Assembly: GCA_030604165.1 (NCBI GenBank)
Contig: JAUVWK010000103.1
Coordinates: 1 to 8,670, forward strand
DNA length: 8,670 bases
DNA from: Alphaproteobacteria bacterium
GTDB taxonomy: Bacteria; Pseudomonadota; Alphaproteobacteria; UBA828
Direction of reading: 5' to 3'
Position 1 is the stretch's first letter; every line of letters starts with the position of its first letter. The position numbers and the translations under genes are program-made. This document shows, in pieces, positions 1 through 7,463 of this stretch. The notes under the pieces were generated by a model. It was not told where the DNA came from, did not search any database, and saw only the letters and a list, made by a program, of their open reading frames with translations.

Positions 1-692
1 GCCATGTCCGGCAGCCGATTCCAGTCTTTCAACGAGCCGACACAGCAGAACTCGTTGGGGCCCCACATCGTTCCGTAGACGTCCATGTTGATGCCGTCGA
101 GCGAGCGCCGCAGCGGCGCGGGCCAGTCATCGACCCGGCAAAGGTGGCGGTGATAGAGGATGGTGACGGCGGCGAGATATTCCGGGTGCTCAATGGTTCC
201 CGCGGCCTCGTGATACTGCATCATGGCCACGGTTTCCGGCCCGAGGGCGGCACGCAGGCGTTTCATCTCGGCCGTGGTGTGCGGCACGCTGCCCGAGCCA
301 TTGGCGATGACGTAGGACTTCACGTTGGCGAGATATTTCAAGCAATACTCGGTGCCGAGCCAGGTGCCCCACGACTGACCCAGGAGATGAACGCGGCCGA
401 GATCGAGCGCGGCGCGTACCGCCTCGAGCTCTTCGACATAACGCGGGATATTGTAAAGCGAGGTGTCCGACGGTTTGTCCGACTGGCCGCAACCGAGCTG
501 ATCGTAGGCCACCACGCGATAGCCGCGCTCGGCCATGACGGAATGGCTGTCGCGCACATAGTCGCAGGGCAGCCCGGGCCCGCCGTGGAGGCAGAGCAAG
601 ACCTCGCTGCCCGCGCCGAAGCTATAGACCGCGACCTCGCCGCCTTCCACGGCGACGCGGTGGGTTTCGTCGGGCTGGGGTTCGTCAGTCAT
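1..692 (-). CDS. Proline iminopeptidase-family alpha/beta hydrolase (C-terminus off the window)
   Basis: The 230 residues visible begin MTDEPQPDET and carry the two hallmarks of the proline iminopeptidase branch of alpha/beta hydrolases: an oxyanion-hole HGGPG at residues 36-40 and a nucleophile elbow GQSWG at 105-109, making Ser107 the likely nucleophile. The strand after HGGPG ends in YDQLGCGQSD, also typical of the family. The catalytic Asp and His lie beyond base 1 and cannot be checked. Family members release N-terminal proline from peptides, but relatives act as amino-acid amidases or on other small amides, so the substrate is open. No signal peptide is visible, which suggests a cytoplasmic enzyme. 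The ATG at 690-692 has a GGAGC about ten bases upstream. The gene starts 36 bases after the kinase stop and is probably co-transcribed with it. That gap contains a GC-rich inverted repeat (GGCGCG at 711-716, CGCGCC at 723-728). Confidence 0.88.
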   Translation of the reverse strand, partial: MTDEPQPDETHRVAVEGGEVAVYSFGAGSEVLLCLHGGPGLPCDYVRDSHSVMAERGYRVVAYDQLGCGQSDKPSDTSLYNIPRYVEELEAVRAALDLGRVHLLGQSWGTWLGTEYCLKYLANVKSYVIANGSGSVPHTTAEMKRLRAALGPETVAMMQYHEAAGTIEHPEYLAAVTILYHRHLCRVDDWPAPLRRSLDGINMDVYGTMWGPNEFCCVGSLKDWNRLPDM

Positions 693-728
693 CGTCTTTC
701 GTCAGCTCCGGGCGCGATCTCGCGCGCC

Positions 729-1688
729 TCACATGGCCTTGTATTCAGCATACATGCGCTGATAGCGCTCGGCGTTCATCGTCGAATAGACACTGTAGTC
801 GAAATCGATGGGCCGGGTGGTGACCTCGGCGAGAAAGCTCCAGGTGGATTCGCGTATGCAGGCGAGAATCTTGGCCGCCGCGAAGCGCCGCCGCAACGCG
901 TCGGTGACCGGTGCCTCGCCATAGCTTTCGAGCAGGAGATCGACCTCCGCGGCAACGCATTCGATATTCATACCCAGACCCGCCAGGTCGAACAGGTCCA
1001 TGTTGAAGCCGGCATATTCCCAGTCCACCAGCCAGAGACGCGTGCCATCGTCGATGAAGTTCTGCGGCAGAGTGTCGCCATGACTGAAGACCATGCGGAC
1101 CTCGCCGATCGTCGCCTCAAGCGCTTCGTTGACCGTGGCCATTTCGGGAAGCAGCGCGCGCCACCTGGCATCGACTTGCTCCAAGCGCTCGTTCAGCAAG
1201 CGGATGTACCAGCGGTTATGCTGAGCCGACCAGAACATGAACCCCGGGCTTTCAAGGTGCTTATGCGCCTCGCGGTGCAGTTGTCGGAGCAAGCGGGCGG
1301 CCTGGCGCAGGCGATCCGGCTCGCGTAGCTCCGCCGGCAACAGCGCCTTGCCCTCGACAAAGCGCATGACGATCAGACCGGGTTCGTCATAGATCACCTC
1401 AGGCGCAACGCCGGCGGCGTGCGCCGCGCGATAGGCCTTGGCCTCGTTCTCGCGAAATACGCCGAGGTGGGGTTCGTCCGCGCCGACCCGAATGACGTAG
1501 CGACGGCCCGCGTCCTCGACCGTCAGGTTGATATTGCTCAAGCCGCCACTGAGAACCGAAGGCTGCACCGCGGCGGACCAGACGGGCAGCCCCTTTGCCC
1601 GCTCGATGGCCGCCGCGCTCAGTTTCTCGGCGCCCTGGGCCCCCTTCAACAGTTCGAAAACGCCATCGGCCTCGCGGCTCTCAGCCAT
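729..1688 (-). CDS. Choline kinase / aminoglycoside phosphotransferase-fold small-molecule kinase
   Basis: This 319-residue protein has the kinase core of the APH/choline kinase superfamily. A glycine-rich nucleotide loop (SGGLSNINLTV, about 47-57) is followed by a basic residue in YVIRVG (Arg67). The catalytic loop is HGDTLPQN at 203-210, with Asp205 the expected base and Asn210 a metal ligand. The second metal-binding motif is VDWEYAG, with Asp222. HGDxLPxN followed by DWEYAG is most like bacterial choline/ethanolamine kinase-like and thiamine kinase-like proteins, which phosphorylate small alcohols with ATP; the true substrate is unknown. ATG at 1688 is preceded by TAGGA at good spacing, and it lies 78 bases after the FAD oxidoreductase stop. 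Placed inside an amine-oxidation cluster, it may phosphorylate a choline- or aminoalcohol-like substrate or intermediate. No cytidylyltransferase of the phosphocholine pathway is in view. No signal peptide or membrane segment is apparent. Confidence 0.85.
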   Translation of the reverse strand: MAESREADGVFELLKGAQGAEKLSAAAIERAKGLPVWSAAVQPSVLSGGLSNINLTVEDAGRRYVIRVGADEPHLGVFRENEAKAYRAAHAAGVAPEVIYDEPGLIVMRFVEGKALLPAELREPDRLRQAARLLRQLHREAHKHLESPGFMFWSAQHNRWYIRLLNERLEQVDARWRALLPEMATVNEALEATIGEVRMVFSHGDTLPQNFIDDGTRLWLVDWEYAGFNMDLFDLAGLGMNIECVAAEVDLLLESYGEAPVTDALRRRFAAAKILACIRESTWSFLAEVTTRPIDFDYSVYSTMNAERYQRMYAEYKAM

Positions 1689-1766
1689 GCTGCAAATCCT
1701 ACCTTGCGCGACAAACGCCGCGGCCCGCGGGTGCGACCGAACCGCAGCGTTGCCAAGGATAAGTTT

Positions 1767-3098
1767 CTAACCCGCCCGCGCGATTCCTGGCCGCCCCCGC
1801 CGATCGGAACGATCATGCCACGCCATGACAGGCCGAAGAAACCAGGGATTGCCGTTATAGAACGGCCAGGTCGGGAAACCCAGATTCCAGAACGCCGTTT
1901 CGGCTTGCGAGTCGTCGAGCACGCGATGGCCGATCTTTTGTCCGAAATAGGTCCCGAGCGGCAGCCCCGAGCCACAGAAACCCGTCGCGTAATAAACGCC
2001 ATCCCGGGTTCTGCCGATGTGCGGCAGGCGATCGAAACTGAAGCCCATCATGCCTTGCCAGACGTGGCTAAGCCGTGTTTCGGAGAGCTGCGGGTAAACC
2101 TCCACCATGAGCTCGCGCAAGCGCCGCGCCATAACGCGGAGATCGTCGGCCTTGTCACCGGTGCGGGCGCCGAATATCAGGCGAGCATCGTCTGGGGAGG
2201 GACGATCCCAGTAGATATTGACTTTGCTGTCGATCACGGCGCGTCCGCCCGGCTTGATCTGTTTCATCAGAGCGGCCGAGAGCGGTTCGGTGGCGATCTG
2301 ATAGGCGGGGATGGGAATGATGCGACGCCTGATCCAGGGTGTTGTCGGTTGGGTGTTCGCATAGCCGTTCGTCGCGATCACGACATCGCGTGCCTGAACC
2401 GTCCCGCGCTCGGTCAAAACGGCGAAGCCGTCCGCTTGCCGTGTGATGCGCGTGACCGGCGTCATCGCGGCAATGCCGACACCGGCGCGAGCCACGGCGT
2501 CGAGCAAGCCCTGATGGTACTTGGCGGGCTGCAACGTGCCGTGCTCGTGCAGGATCATGCCGCCATGATAGTAATCCGTGCCGATTTCCCGGTGCTGCTC
2601 CGAGCGCGGGCACATCGCGAAGTCGAAGGGCACGTGCCGATTGATCTCCTCGGCGTTGCGCGCCAGCGCCTCGTAGGCCTGCGGCGAGTGCGCCGCCGTG
2701 AAGCGACCGCGATAGAGCTTGCCGACCTCCATCTGCTCGCGCTCGATAAGCTCGAGGAGAAGCCAATGCGCGTCGCCGGATTCCTTGAACATCCTGACCG
2801 CTCGCTGCAGGCCGAAGCGCTTGGTCAGCTTGCCGAAGGAATAATGCAGAAAGCGGCCGATAAATCCGGCGAGCCGGGTGCTCGCCCCGTATCCCGGTTC
2901 CGCGGCCTCGAGAACCAGCGTGCTGCGCCCGGCGCGGGTGACCACAAGCGCGCAATTCAGGCCCGCATAGCCGGAGCCGACCACGACCACATCGACCCGT
3001 GACGGCAGCGGCGGCGCGGGCGGCCTCGGGCGTGGCACGTCATCCCACCAGAGGGGGTCGGTCTTGAAATCGGCGGTGAAAATATCCTCGCCCACCAC
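1767..3098 (-). CDS. FAD-dependent amine oxidoreductase, DadA/PuuB (DAO) family
   Basis: This 443-residue flavoprotein has a Rossmann dinucleotide fold close to its N-terminus: VDVVVVGSGYAG, with the GxGxxG glycines at 41, 43 and 46 and the ribose-binding acid at Glu64. A second FAD-contacting segment, VVIATNGYAN, lies in the middle, and GVYYATGFCGSGL is the usual C-terminal FAD motif of the D-amino acid oxidase (DAO) family. The layout resembles gamma-glutamylputrescine oxidase (PuuB) and related oxidases of glycine-type secondary amines. Such enzymes oxidise a C-N bond to an imine that hydrolyses to an aldehyde, which suits the aldehyde dehydrogenase gene 21 bases upstream. Where PuuB has GASGRNGG, this protein reads GASTRLAG (71-78). 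The start is GTG at 3098, or the adjacent in-frame GTG at 3095; GGGAG upstream fits the second slightly better. The N-terminal 35 residues include a proline-rich stretch. A link to polyamines is inference. Confidence 0.87.
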   Translation of the reverse strand: MVGEDIFTADFKTDPLWWDDVPRPRPPAPPLPSRVDVVVVGSGYAGLNCALVVTRAGRSTLVLEAAEPGYGASTRLAGFIGRFLHYSFGKLTKRFGLQRAVRMFKESGDAHWLLLELIEREQMEVGKLYRGRFTAAHSPQAYEALARNAEEINRHVPFDFAMCPRSEQHREIGTDYYHGGMILHEHGTLQPAKYHQGLLDAVARAGVGIAAMTPVTRITRQADGFAVLTERGTVQARDVVIATNGYANTQPTTPWIRRRIIPIPAYQIATEPLSAALMKQIKPGGRAVIDSKVNIYWDRPSPDDARLIFGARTGDKADDLRVMARRLRELMVEVYPQLSETRLSHVWQGMMGFSFDRLPHIGRTRDGVYYATGFCGSGLPLGTYFGQKIGHRVLDDSQAETAFWNLGFPTWPFYNGNPWFLRPVMAWHDRSDRRGRPGIARAG

Positions 3099-3119
3099 TT
3101 TAGCTCCCGGCGGCGGCCG

Positions 3120-4625
3120 TTAGCCGCTGAGCTCGATCCAGGTGGTCTTGAGCTCGCAGTATTTGTCGATCGCATGGATCGACTTGTCGCGGCCGAAGCC
3201 GGATTGCTTGTAGCCGCCAAAGGGCGTCGACATATCGCTTTGGTCGAAGCTGTTGACGTAGACGAAGCCCGCGCGCAACGCCCGCGCCACCTTGTGCGCC
3301 TTGGTAATATCGCGGGTCCAGACCTCGGCCGCCAGCCCATAGACGGTGTCGTTGGCGAGGCGAACCGCCTCATCCATGTCGGCGCAGGTTATGACCGCGA
3401 GAACCGGACCGAAGATCTCTTCCTGCGCGATCGTCATATCGTTGCGCACGCCATCGAAGACCGTGGGCGGAATGAAGTAGCCGCCGGTCTCCTCCCTGAC
3501 ACGGTTGCCGCCGGTCAACAGCGCCGCCCCTTCCGAGGTGCCGCGATCGACAAAGCCGAGCACCCGGTTCATGTGGTTTTTATCGACCATCGCGCCCATT
3601 TCGGTCGCGGGATCGAGCGGGTCGGCCGGCTGGAGCTTTTCGCTCCAGGCCAGAATGCGCTCCACCAGCTCGTCTTTCACCGCCTCCTCGACAATCAGGC
3701 GGGAGCCCGCGTTGCAAACCTCCCCCTGATTGAAGAATATCCCGAACGCCACGGCCTTGGCCGCCGTCTCCAGGTCGGGACAATCCGCGAGCACGATATT
3801 GGGCGACTTGCCGCCGCATTCGAGGGAGACACGCTTCAAGTTCGACTGGCCGGCATATTGCATGATCAGCTTGCCGACCTCCGTCGAGCCGGTGAAGCCA
3901 ATGCAATCGACATCCGGATGGAGCGCCAGCGCCTTGCCGGCCGCTTCGCCAAGACCCGGCACGACGTTGAAGATGCCTTCGGGAATGCCGGCTTCGAGCG
4001 ACAGCTCGGCGGCCCGGATCGCGGTCAGCGGCGATTGCTCGGCCGGCTTGACGATAACGGCATTGCCGGCCGCGAGCGCCGGCGCCGCCTTCCATCCGTA
4101 GGCGAGATAAAGCGGGAAGTTCCAAGGCACGATGAGACCGACCACACCGACCGGCTCGCGCGTCACGAGCGCCAGCGCATCGGCGCGCGTCGGCGCGATG
4201 TCGTCGTAGATCTTGTCGATCACCTCGGCGTACCAATTGAGGCCCTTGACGGCGCCCGGAATATCGGCGGCCAGGCTGTATTTGATCGGCTTGCCCATAT
4301 CGAGGGTCTCGAGCAGGGCGAGCTCGTCGGCGTGGCGCTCGATCAGGGAGGCGAATTTCTGCAGCCGGACCTTCCGATCCTTCGCCGACATCCGCGACCA
4401 ATGACCTTTCTCGAAGGCGCGCCGCGCCGCGGCGACGGCACGATCGACGTCGGCCGCGGCGCATGACGCGATCGATGTCAAGACCTGGCCGTTGGCCGGA
4501 TTGATGCAGGCGAAGCTTTCGCCCGACAGGGCATCGACATATTCGCCGTCGATGAAGGCCTGGTTGGCGAATGAGAGCGCGGCCGCGCGGGCCTGCCATT
4601 GCTGCTGGCTATCGACGTCGGCCAT
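3120..4625 (-). CDS. NAD(P)-dependent aldehyde dehydrogenase, PuuC-like
   Basis: This is a full-length aldehyde dehydrogenase of 501 residues. All key motifs are present: oxyanion-hole Asn169 in PWNF, cofactor Lys193 in VKPAE, FTGST at 244-248, general base Glu269 in LECGGKSPN, nucleophile Cys304 in GEVCNAGSRL, and EEIFGP with Glu403. The usual GQxC before the nucleophile reads GEVC here. The N-terminal Trp-containing helix followed by FIDGEYVDA, the ELALLETLDMGKPI segment and the C-terminal DKSIHAIDKYCELKTTWI closely follow E. coli PuuC from memory. PuuC oxidises gamma-glutamyl-gamma-aminobutyraldehyde in putrescine breakdown; close relatives oxidise betaine aldehyde and other omega-aminoaldehydes, so the substrate is not fixed. 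ATG at 4625 has AAAGGAA about seven bases upstream. It is followed after 21 bases by the FAD oxidoreductase, whose aldehyde product it would plausibly consume. It is probably the first gene of the downstream operon. Confidence 0.93.
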   Translation of the reverse strand: MADVDSQQQWQARAAALSFANQAFIDGEYVDALSGESFACINPANGQVLTSIASCAAADVDRAVAAARRAFEKGHWSRMSAKDRKVRLQKFASLIERHADELALLETLDMGKPIKYSLAADIPGAVKGLNWYAEVIDKIYDDIAPTRADALALVTREPVGVVGLIVPWNFPLYLAYGWKAAPALAAGNAVIVKPAEQSPLTAIRAAELSLEAGIPEGIFNVVPGLGEAAGKALALHPDVDCIGFTGSTEVGKLIMQYAGQSNLKRVSLECGGKSPNIVLADCPDLETAAKAVAFGIFFNQGEVCNAGSRLIVEEAVKDELVERILAWSEKLQPADPLDPATEMGAMVDKNHMNRVLGFVDRGTSEGAALLTGGNRVREETGGYFIPPTVFDGVRNDMTIAQEEIFGPVLAVITCADMDEAVRLANDTVYGLAAEVWTRDITKAHKVARALRAGFVYVNSFDQSDMSTPFGGYKQSGFGRDKSIHAIDKYCELKTTWIELSG

Positions 4626-4681
4626 GCGAGGTTCCTTTCCCGGCGTCGCTTCCTGCGCAACGCGTTTTCCCGATGCTAGTA

Positions 4682-4687
4682 ATTATA
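4682..4687 (-). promoter_or_regulatory. Candidate -10 box (TATAAT) for the aldehyde dehydrogenase operon
   Basis: A perfect TATAAT on the minus strand sits in the 130-base gap between the dimethylglycine dehydrogenase-like gene and the aldehyde dehydrogenase gene. A start of transcription about seven bases on would leave a leader of roughly 50 bases. No good -35 hexamer lies at the usual 16-18 base spacing: a TTGCCA is present but only 12 bases away. The promoter could depend on an activator, or the AT-rich match could be chance in otherwise GC-rich DNA. Confidence 0.4.
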
Positions 4688-4755
4688 TCGCTACGCCGTT
4701 GGCAATGGATAGGCATCGCCCGGCGCGCGCTACCGGCCGAGAGGTGGTCCGTCGC

Positions 4756-7236
4756 TCAACCTCTTACGCGACTGTTGTCCGGGTCATAGAGGGGGCGCAG
4801 ATGAAGCTCGGCCGGCACCCGGCGGGTGGCGACCTCGAGCTCGTAGGTGCCGGAGCGGAGATACGCCTCGGTGACGCCGTCCACGCGCCGCACGTAGCCC
4901 ATGCCGATGCCCCGGCCCACCGTGTGGCCGAAGCCGCCGGAGGTGATCCAGCCGACGCGCTCGCCATCGCGCAGAATCGTCTCGCGCCCATGCAGTTGCA
5001 GCGCCGGATCGTCCGCGACCGCGAAGCTCACGAGCCGTTTTGTCAATGGCTGGTCGCGCTGTCGGAGCAGGGCGTCGCGGCCAATGAAATCGACCCCCTT
5101 GTCGAAGGCCAGGGCGAAGCCGAGGCCCGCCTCCAACGGCGTATAGTCCGGTCCGATATCGGCCGCCCAGACACGATAGCCCTTCTCCAGCCGCAGACTG
5201 TCGAGCGCCCGGTAGCCGGCATCGCGGAGGCCAAATTCGGCGCCCGCCGCCTTAATCGCATCATAGACCGTGACCATGTATTCGCTCGGGACGTGGAGTT
5301 CCCAGCCCAGCTCGCCGACGAAGCTGAGGCGCATCGCGCGCACCGGCGCGCCGCCGAGATAAATTTCCCGCACGGCGCCGAAGGGAAAGGCCTCCGCGTC
5401 GAGATCGCCCTCGCAAATGCGGCTCAGACATTGCCGCGCGCGCGGCCCCATGACGGCGAGCGTACCGTAGGCCGAGGTTATATCGATGAGCGAGGCATGG
5501 GCGTCGTCCGGGATATGGCGCCGAATATGCTCGAAATCGTGCGTGGCGAACCCTGTGCCGGTGACGATGTAGTAATGCTCCTCGGCGATGCGCGCCACCG
5601 TCAGGTCGCATTCGATACCGCCATGCCGGTTGAGCATCTGGGTGTAGCTGATGCGCCCCGGCGGCTTGGCGATATCGGCGGCGCAAAGACGCTGCAAAAG
5701 CCGCTCGGCGTCGGCGCCCAGCAGCGCGAACTTGGCGAAGGACGACTGATCGAAGATCGCCACGGCGTCGCGGCACGCCGCGTGCTCGGCCGCCACATGT
5801 CGGTGCCAGCTCGGCCGCTCGAAGCTCTCGCTCTCGCGGGGCTCCGTGCCCACTGGCGCGAACCAATTCGGCCTCTCCCAGCCGAACTTGGCGCCAAAGC
5901 AGGCGCGCTGCGCCGCCAGCCGCTCATAGATGGCGCTGCGCCGCAGCGGCCGCCCGGCCTGCATCTCCTCAAAGGGCCAGACGATGCGGTAATGATGGCC
6001 CTGCCCCTCCAGCGAGCGCGCCAGCACCTGCTTGTCCGAGCGGTGGTAGGCGCCGAAGCGCCGGATGTCGAAGCTCCAGAGATCGTAGGGAGGCTCGCCG
6101 TTCAGGATCCACTCGCCGATGGCCATACCGGCGCCGCCGCATCCGCTCACGCCATAGGCATTGAAGCCGGCGCTGACGAATATGTTGCGTACTTCGGGCG
6201 CCTCGCCCATGACCGGATTCTGGTCTTCCGTGAAGGCCTCGAGGCCGTTGAACCAGCTCTTGATGCCCGCGGTTTTCAGGGCCGGGATCCAGTCCAGCAA
6301 CGCCGCCATGCGGGGCGTGAAATGATCGAGGTTCTCGGGCATGAGCTTGAAATCGTGATCGCGCGGTATGGCGCCGAGAAAGGGAATGGGATCGGGCTCA
6401 TACTGCCCGACGATCAAGCCGCCGACCTCCTCGCGGATGTAATGCCAGAGATCCGGATCGCGCACGGTCGGCATATCGCGGCTCACGCCCGCGATCGGCT
6501 CGGTTATCAGATAGCAATGGTGCGACGGCTGCAGCGGAATATTGACGCCGGCGAGGCGACCGATCTCGCGCGACCAGATGCCGCAGCAGATCACGGCGAC
6601 CTCGCAGCGAATCTCGCCGCGCGCCGTGCGCACGGCGGCAACGGCGCCGCGCTCGATGGCGAAGCCCGTTACCGGCGTGTCTTCGACAAGGCGCGCGCCA
6701 TACATGCGCGCCCCCTTGGCCAACGCCAGGCACAGGTCGCTGGGGCCGAACCCGCCATCCGAGGGCACGTAAAGGGCGCAATCGACGCGGTCGACCGTCA
6801 TGAGGGGGAACAACGCCTGCGCCTCGCGCGGCGTCAACAGTTCCATCTCGACGCCGAAGGACCGCGCCGTGGTGATGGCGCGCTCGTATTCCCGGCGCCG
6901 CGCCTTGTTGGTGGCAACGCGCATGCCGCCGTTTTGCCGCCAGCCCGTGGCCTGGCCGGTCTCGGCTTCGAGCGCGGCATAGAGCGCCCCGCCATAGGCC
7001 ATGAGCCGGCCGGCGTTGGGGTCCGAGCGAACCTGGGCGTAGGCCCCGGCCGCGTGCCAGGTCGAACCGGAGGTCAGCTTGGCCTTCTCGACCACGACGA
7101 CATCGCGGCAGCCATGCTTGGCGAGATGGTAGGCGGTGGCGCAGCCGATCGCCCCGCCACCGATAATGACGACGCGGGCCTGGTCGGGGAACGTTTCGCT
7201 CAAGGCGGCCTTCACTTTTTGATTTCTTTTTTGCAC
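4756..7236 (-). CDS. Dimethylglycine/sarcosine dehydrogenase-like flavoprotein with folate-binding GcvT domain
   Basis: This 826-residue protein has the full architecture of the dimethylglycine dehydrogenase family. The DAO-type FAD domain spans about 20-380, with IIGGGAIG at 24-31 and Glu50 as ribose ligand. STWHAAG at 58-64 places His61 where family members attach FAD covalently. A linker (FAO_M-like, about 380-435) leads to a T-protein (GcvT) domain, about 450-710, and its C-terminal barrel, about 730-815. Asp544 in GGIECD aligns with the conserved catalytic Asp of T-protein, and VGELGWELHVPS and LRLEKGYRVW are typical folate-domain motifs. The family oxidatively demethylates N-methylglycines and passes formaldehyde to tetrahydrofolate as 5,10-methylene-THF. 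Whether the substrate here is dimethylglycine, sarcosine or another N-methyl amine cannot be told. The frame is closed by a TAA upstream, so the GTG at 7236 is the earliest start; it lacks a clear Shine-Dalgarno. An in-frame GTG at 7215 and the TTG of residue 12, which has AAGG just upstream, are alternatives. No signal peptide is seen. Confidence 0.92.
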   Translation of the reverse strand: MQKRNQKVKAALSETFPDQARVVIIGGGAIGCATAYHLAKHGCRDVVVVEKAKLTSGSTWHAAGAYAQVRSDPNAGRLMAYGGALYAALEAETGQATGWRQNGGMRVATNKARRREYERAITTARSFGVEMELLTPREAQALFPLMTVDRVDCALYVPSDGGFGPSDLCLALAKGARMYGARLVEDTPVTGFAIERGAVAAVRTARGEIRCEVAVICCGIWSREIGRLAGVNIPLQPSHHCYLITEPIAGVSRDMPTVRDPDLWHYIREEVGGLIVGQYEPDPIPFLGAIPRDHDFKLMPENLDHFTPRMAALLDWIPALKTAGIKSWFNGLEAFTEDQNPVMGEAPEVRNIFVSAGFNAYGVSGCGGAGMAIGEWILNGEPPYDLWSFDIRRFGAYHRSDKQVLARSLEGQGHHYRIVWPFEEMQAGRPLRRSAIYERLAAQRACFGAKFGWERPNWFAPVGTEPRESESFERPSWHRHVAAEHAACRDAVAIFDQSSFAKFALLGADAERLLQRLCAADIAKPPGRISYTQMLNRHGGIECDLTVARIAEEHYYIVTGTGFATHDFEHIRRHIPDDAHASLIDITSAYGTLAVMGPRARQCLSRICEGDLDAEAFPFGAVREIYLGGAPVRAMRLSFVGELGWELHVPSEYMVTVYDAIKAAGAEFGLRDAGYRALDSLRLEKGYRVWAADIGPDYTPLEAGLGFALAFDKGVDFIGRDALLRQRDQPLTKRLVSFAVADDPALQLHGRETILRDGERVGWITSGGFGHTVGRGIGMGYVRRVDGVTEAYLRSGTYELEVATRRVPAELHLRPLYDPDNSRVRG

Positions 7237-7247
7237 CCGCGGCGTAA

Positions 7248-7275
7248 GCCAACCGAAGCTTTAGCGAAGGCTGGC
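7248..7275. promoter_or_regulatory. Imperfect inverted repeat just upstream of the flavoprotein gene
   Basis: GCCAACC at 7248-7254 pairs with GGCTGGC at 7269-7275 except for one A-C mismatch, and the core GCTTTAGC can also fold weakly. It lies 12 bases upstream of the GTG start at 7236, so it would be in the 5' untranslated leader or act as an operator. No regulator family can be named, and chance is possible at this size. Confidence 0.2.
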
Positions 7276-7312
7276 GGTGCAGGCAGTCACGAGCGAACTG
7301 GTCTCCGAGGTC

Positions 7313-7344
7313 GTTCCCTGTTGACCAGGGAAAATACAGGGAAT
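7313..7344. repeat. ACAGGGAAT-like repeat group 1 (one inverted and two direct copies)
   Basis: Core TTCCCTG at 7314-7320 faces CAGGGAA at 7326-7332 across five bases, a perfect 7-base inverted repeat. A second direct copy, CAGGGAA at 7337-7343, begins 11 bases after the first. The wider unit reads ACAGGGAAT. The group is 70-110 bases upstream of the dimethylglycine dehydrogenase-like start. Phasing near one helical turn is what binding sites for a multimeric protein show, either a regulator or a transposase. It could equally be a remnant of a dispersed element. Confidence 0.6.
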
Positions 7345-7433
7345 TTTGCCAAATTTGCGGCCTGCAGTGTCAGGCTTTGACCGCATAACGGCTTTATTTC
7401 AGTGACTTACCGTCTAGCCATCGGGAAATCCGA

Positions 7434-7463
7434 ACAGGGAATAACAGGGATTTAGCAGGGAAT
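7434..7463. repeat. ACAGGGAAT-like repeat group 2 (three direct copies)
   Basis: Three direct copies follow one another: CAGGGAA at 7435-7441, CAGGGAT at 7445-7451 and CAGGGAA at 7456-7462, with starts 10 and 11 bases apart. A weaker relative, CGGGAA, lies just before at 7422-7427. The unit is the same as in group 1, about 90 bases to the left. The DNA between and around the groups is clearly more AT-rich than the operon. No transposase or integrase gene is present in the window. Confidence 0.65.

Noticed and set aside
711..728. GC inverted repeat between kinase and hydrolase genes as a terminator
   Set aside because: The stem is strong but no T-run follows on either strand, and the next gene starts 19 bases later on the same strand.
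144..3002. Long plus-strand frames of 394 codons (144-1328) and 527 codons (1419-3002)
   Set aside because: They are antisense to the hydrolase, kinase and FAD oxidoreductase genes, with no recognisable motifs and no ribosome binding sites.
3174..4466. 430-codon plus-strand frame
   Set aside because: It is antisense to an aldehyde dehydrogenase with all catalytic residues intact.
4492..7380. 962-codon plus-strand open frame
   Set aside because: It lies antisense to the flavoprotein gene and the start of the aldehyde dehydrogenase gene, which both show complete family motifs. Its translation has no domain and is the Arg/Ala/Gly-rich type expected opposite GC-rich codons.
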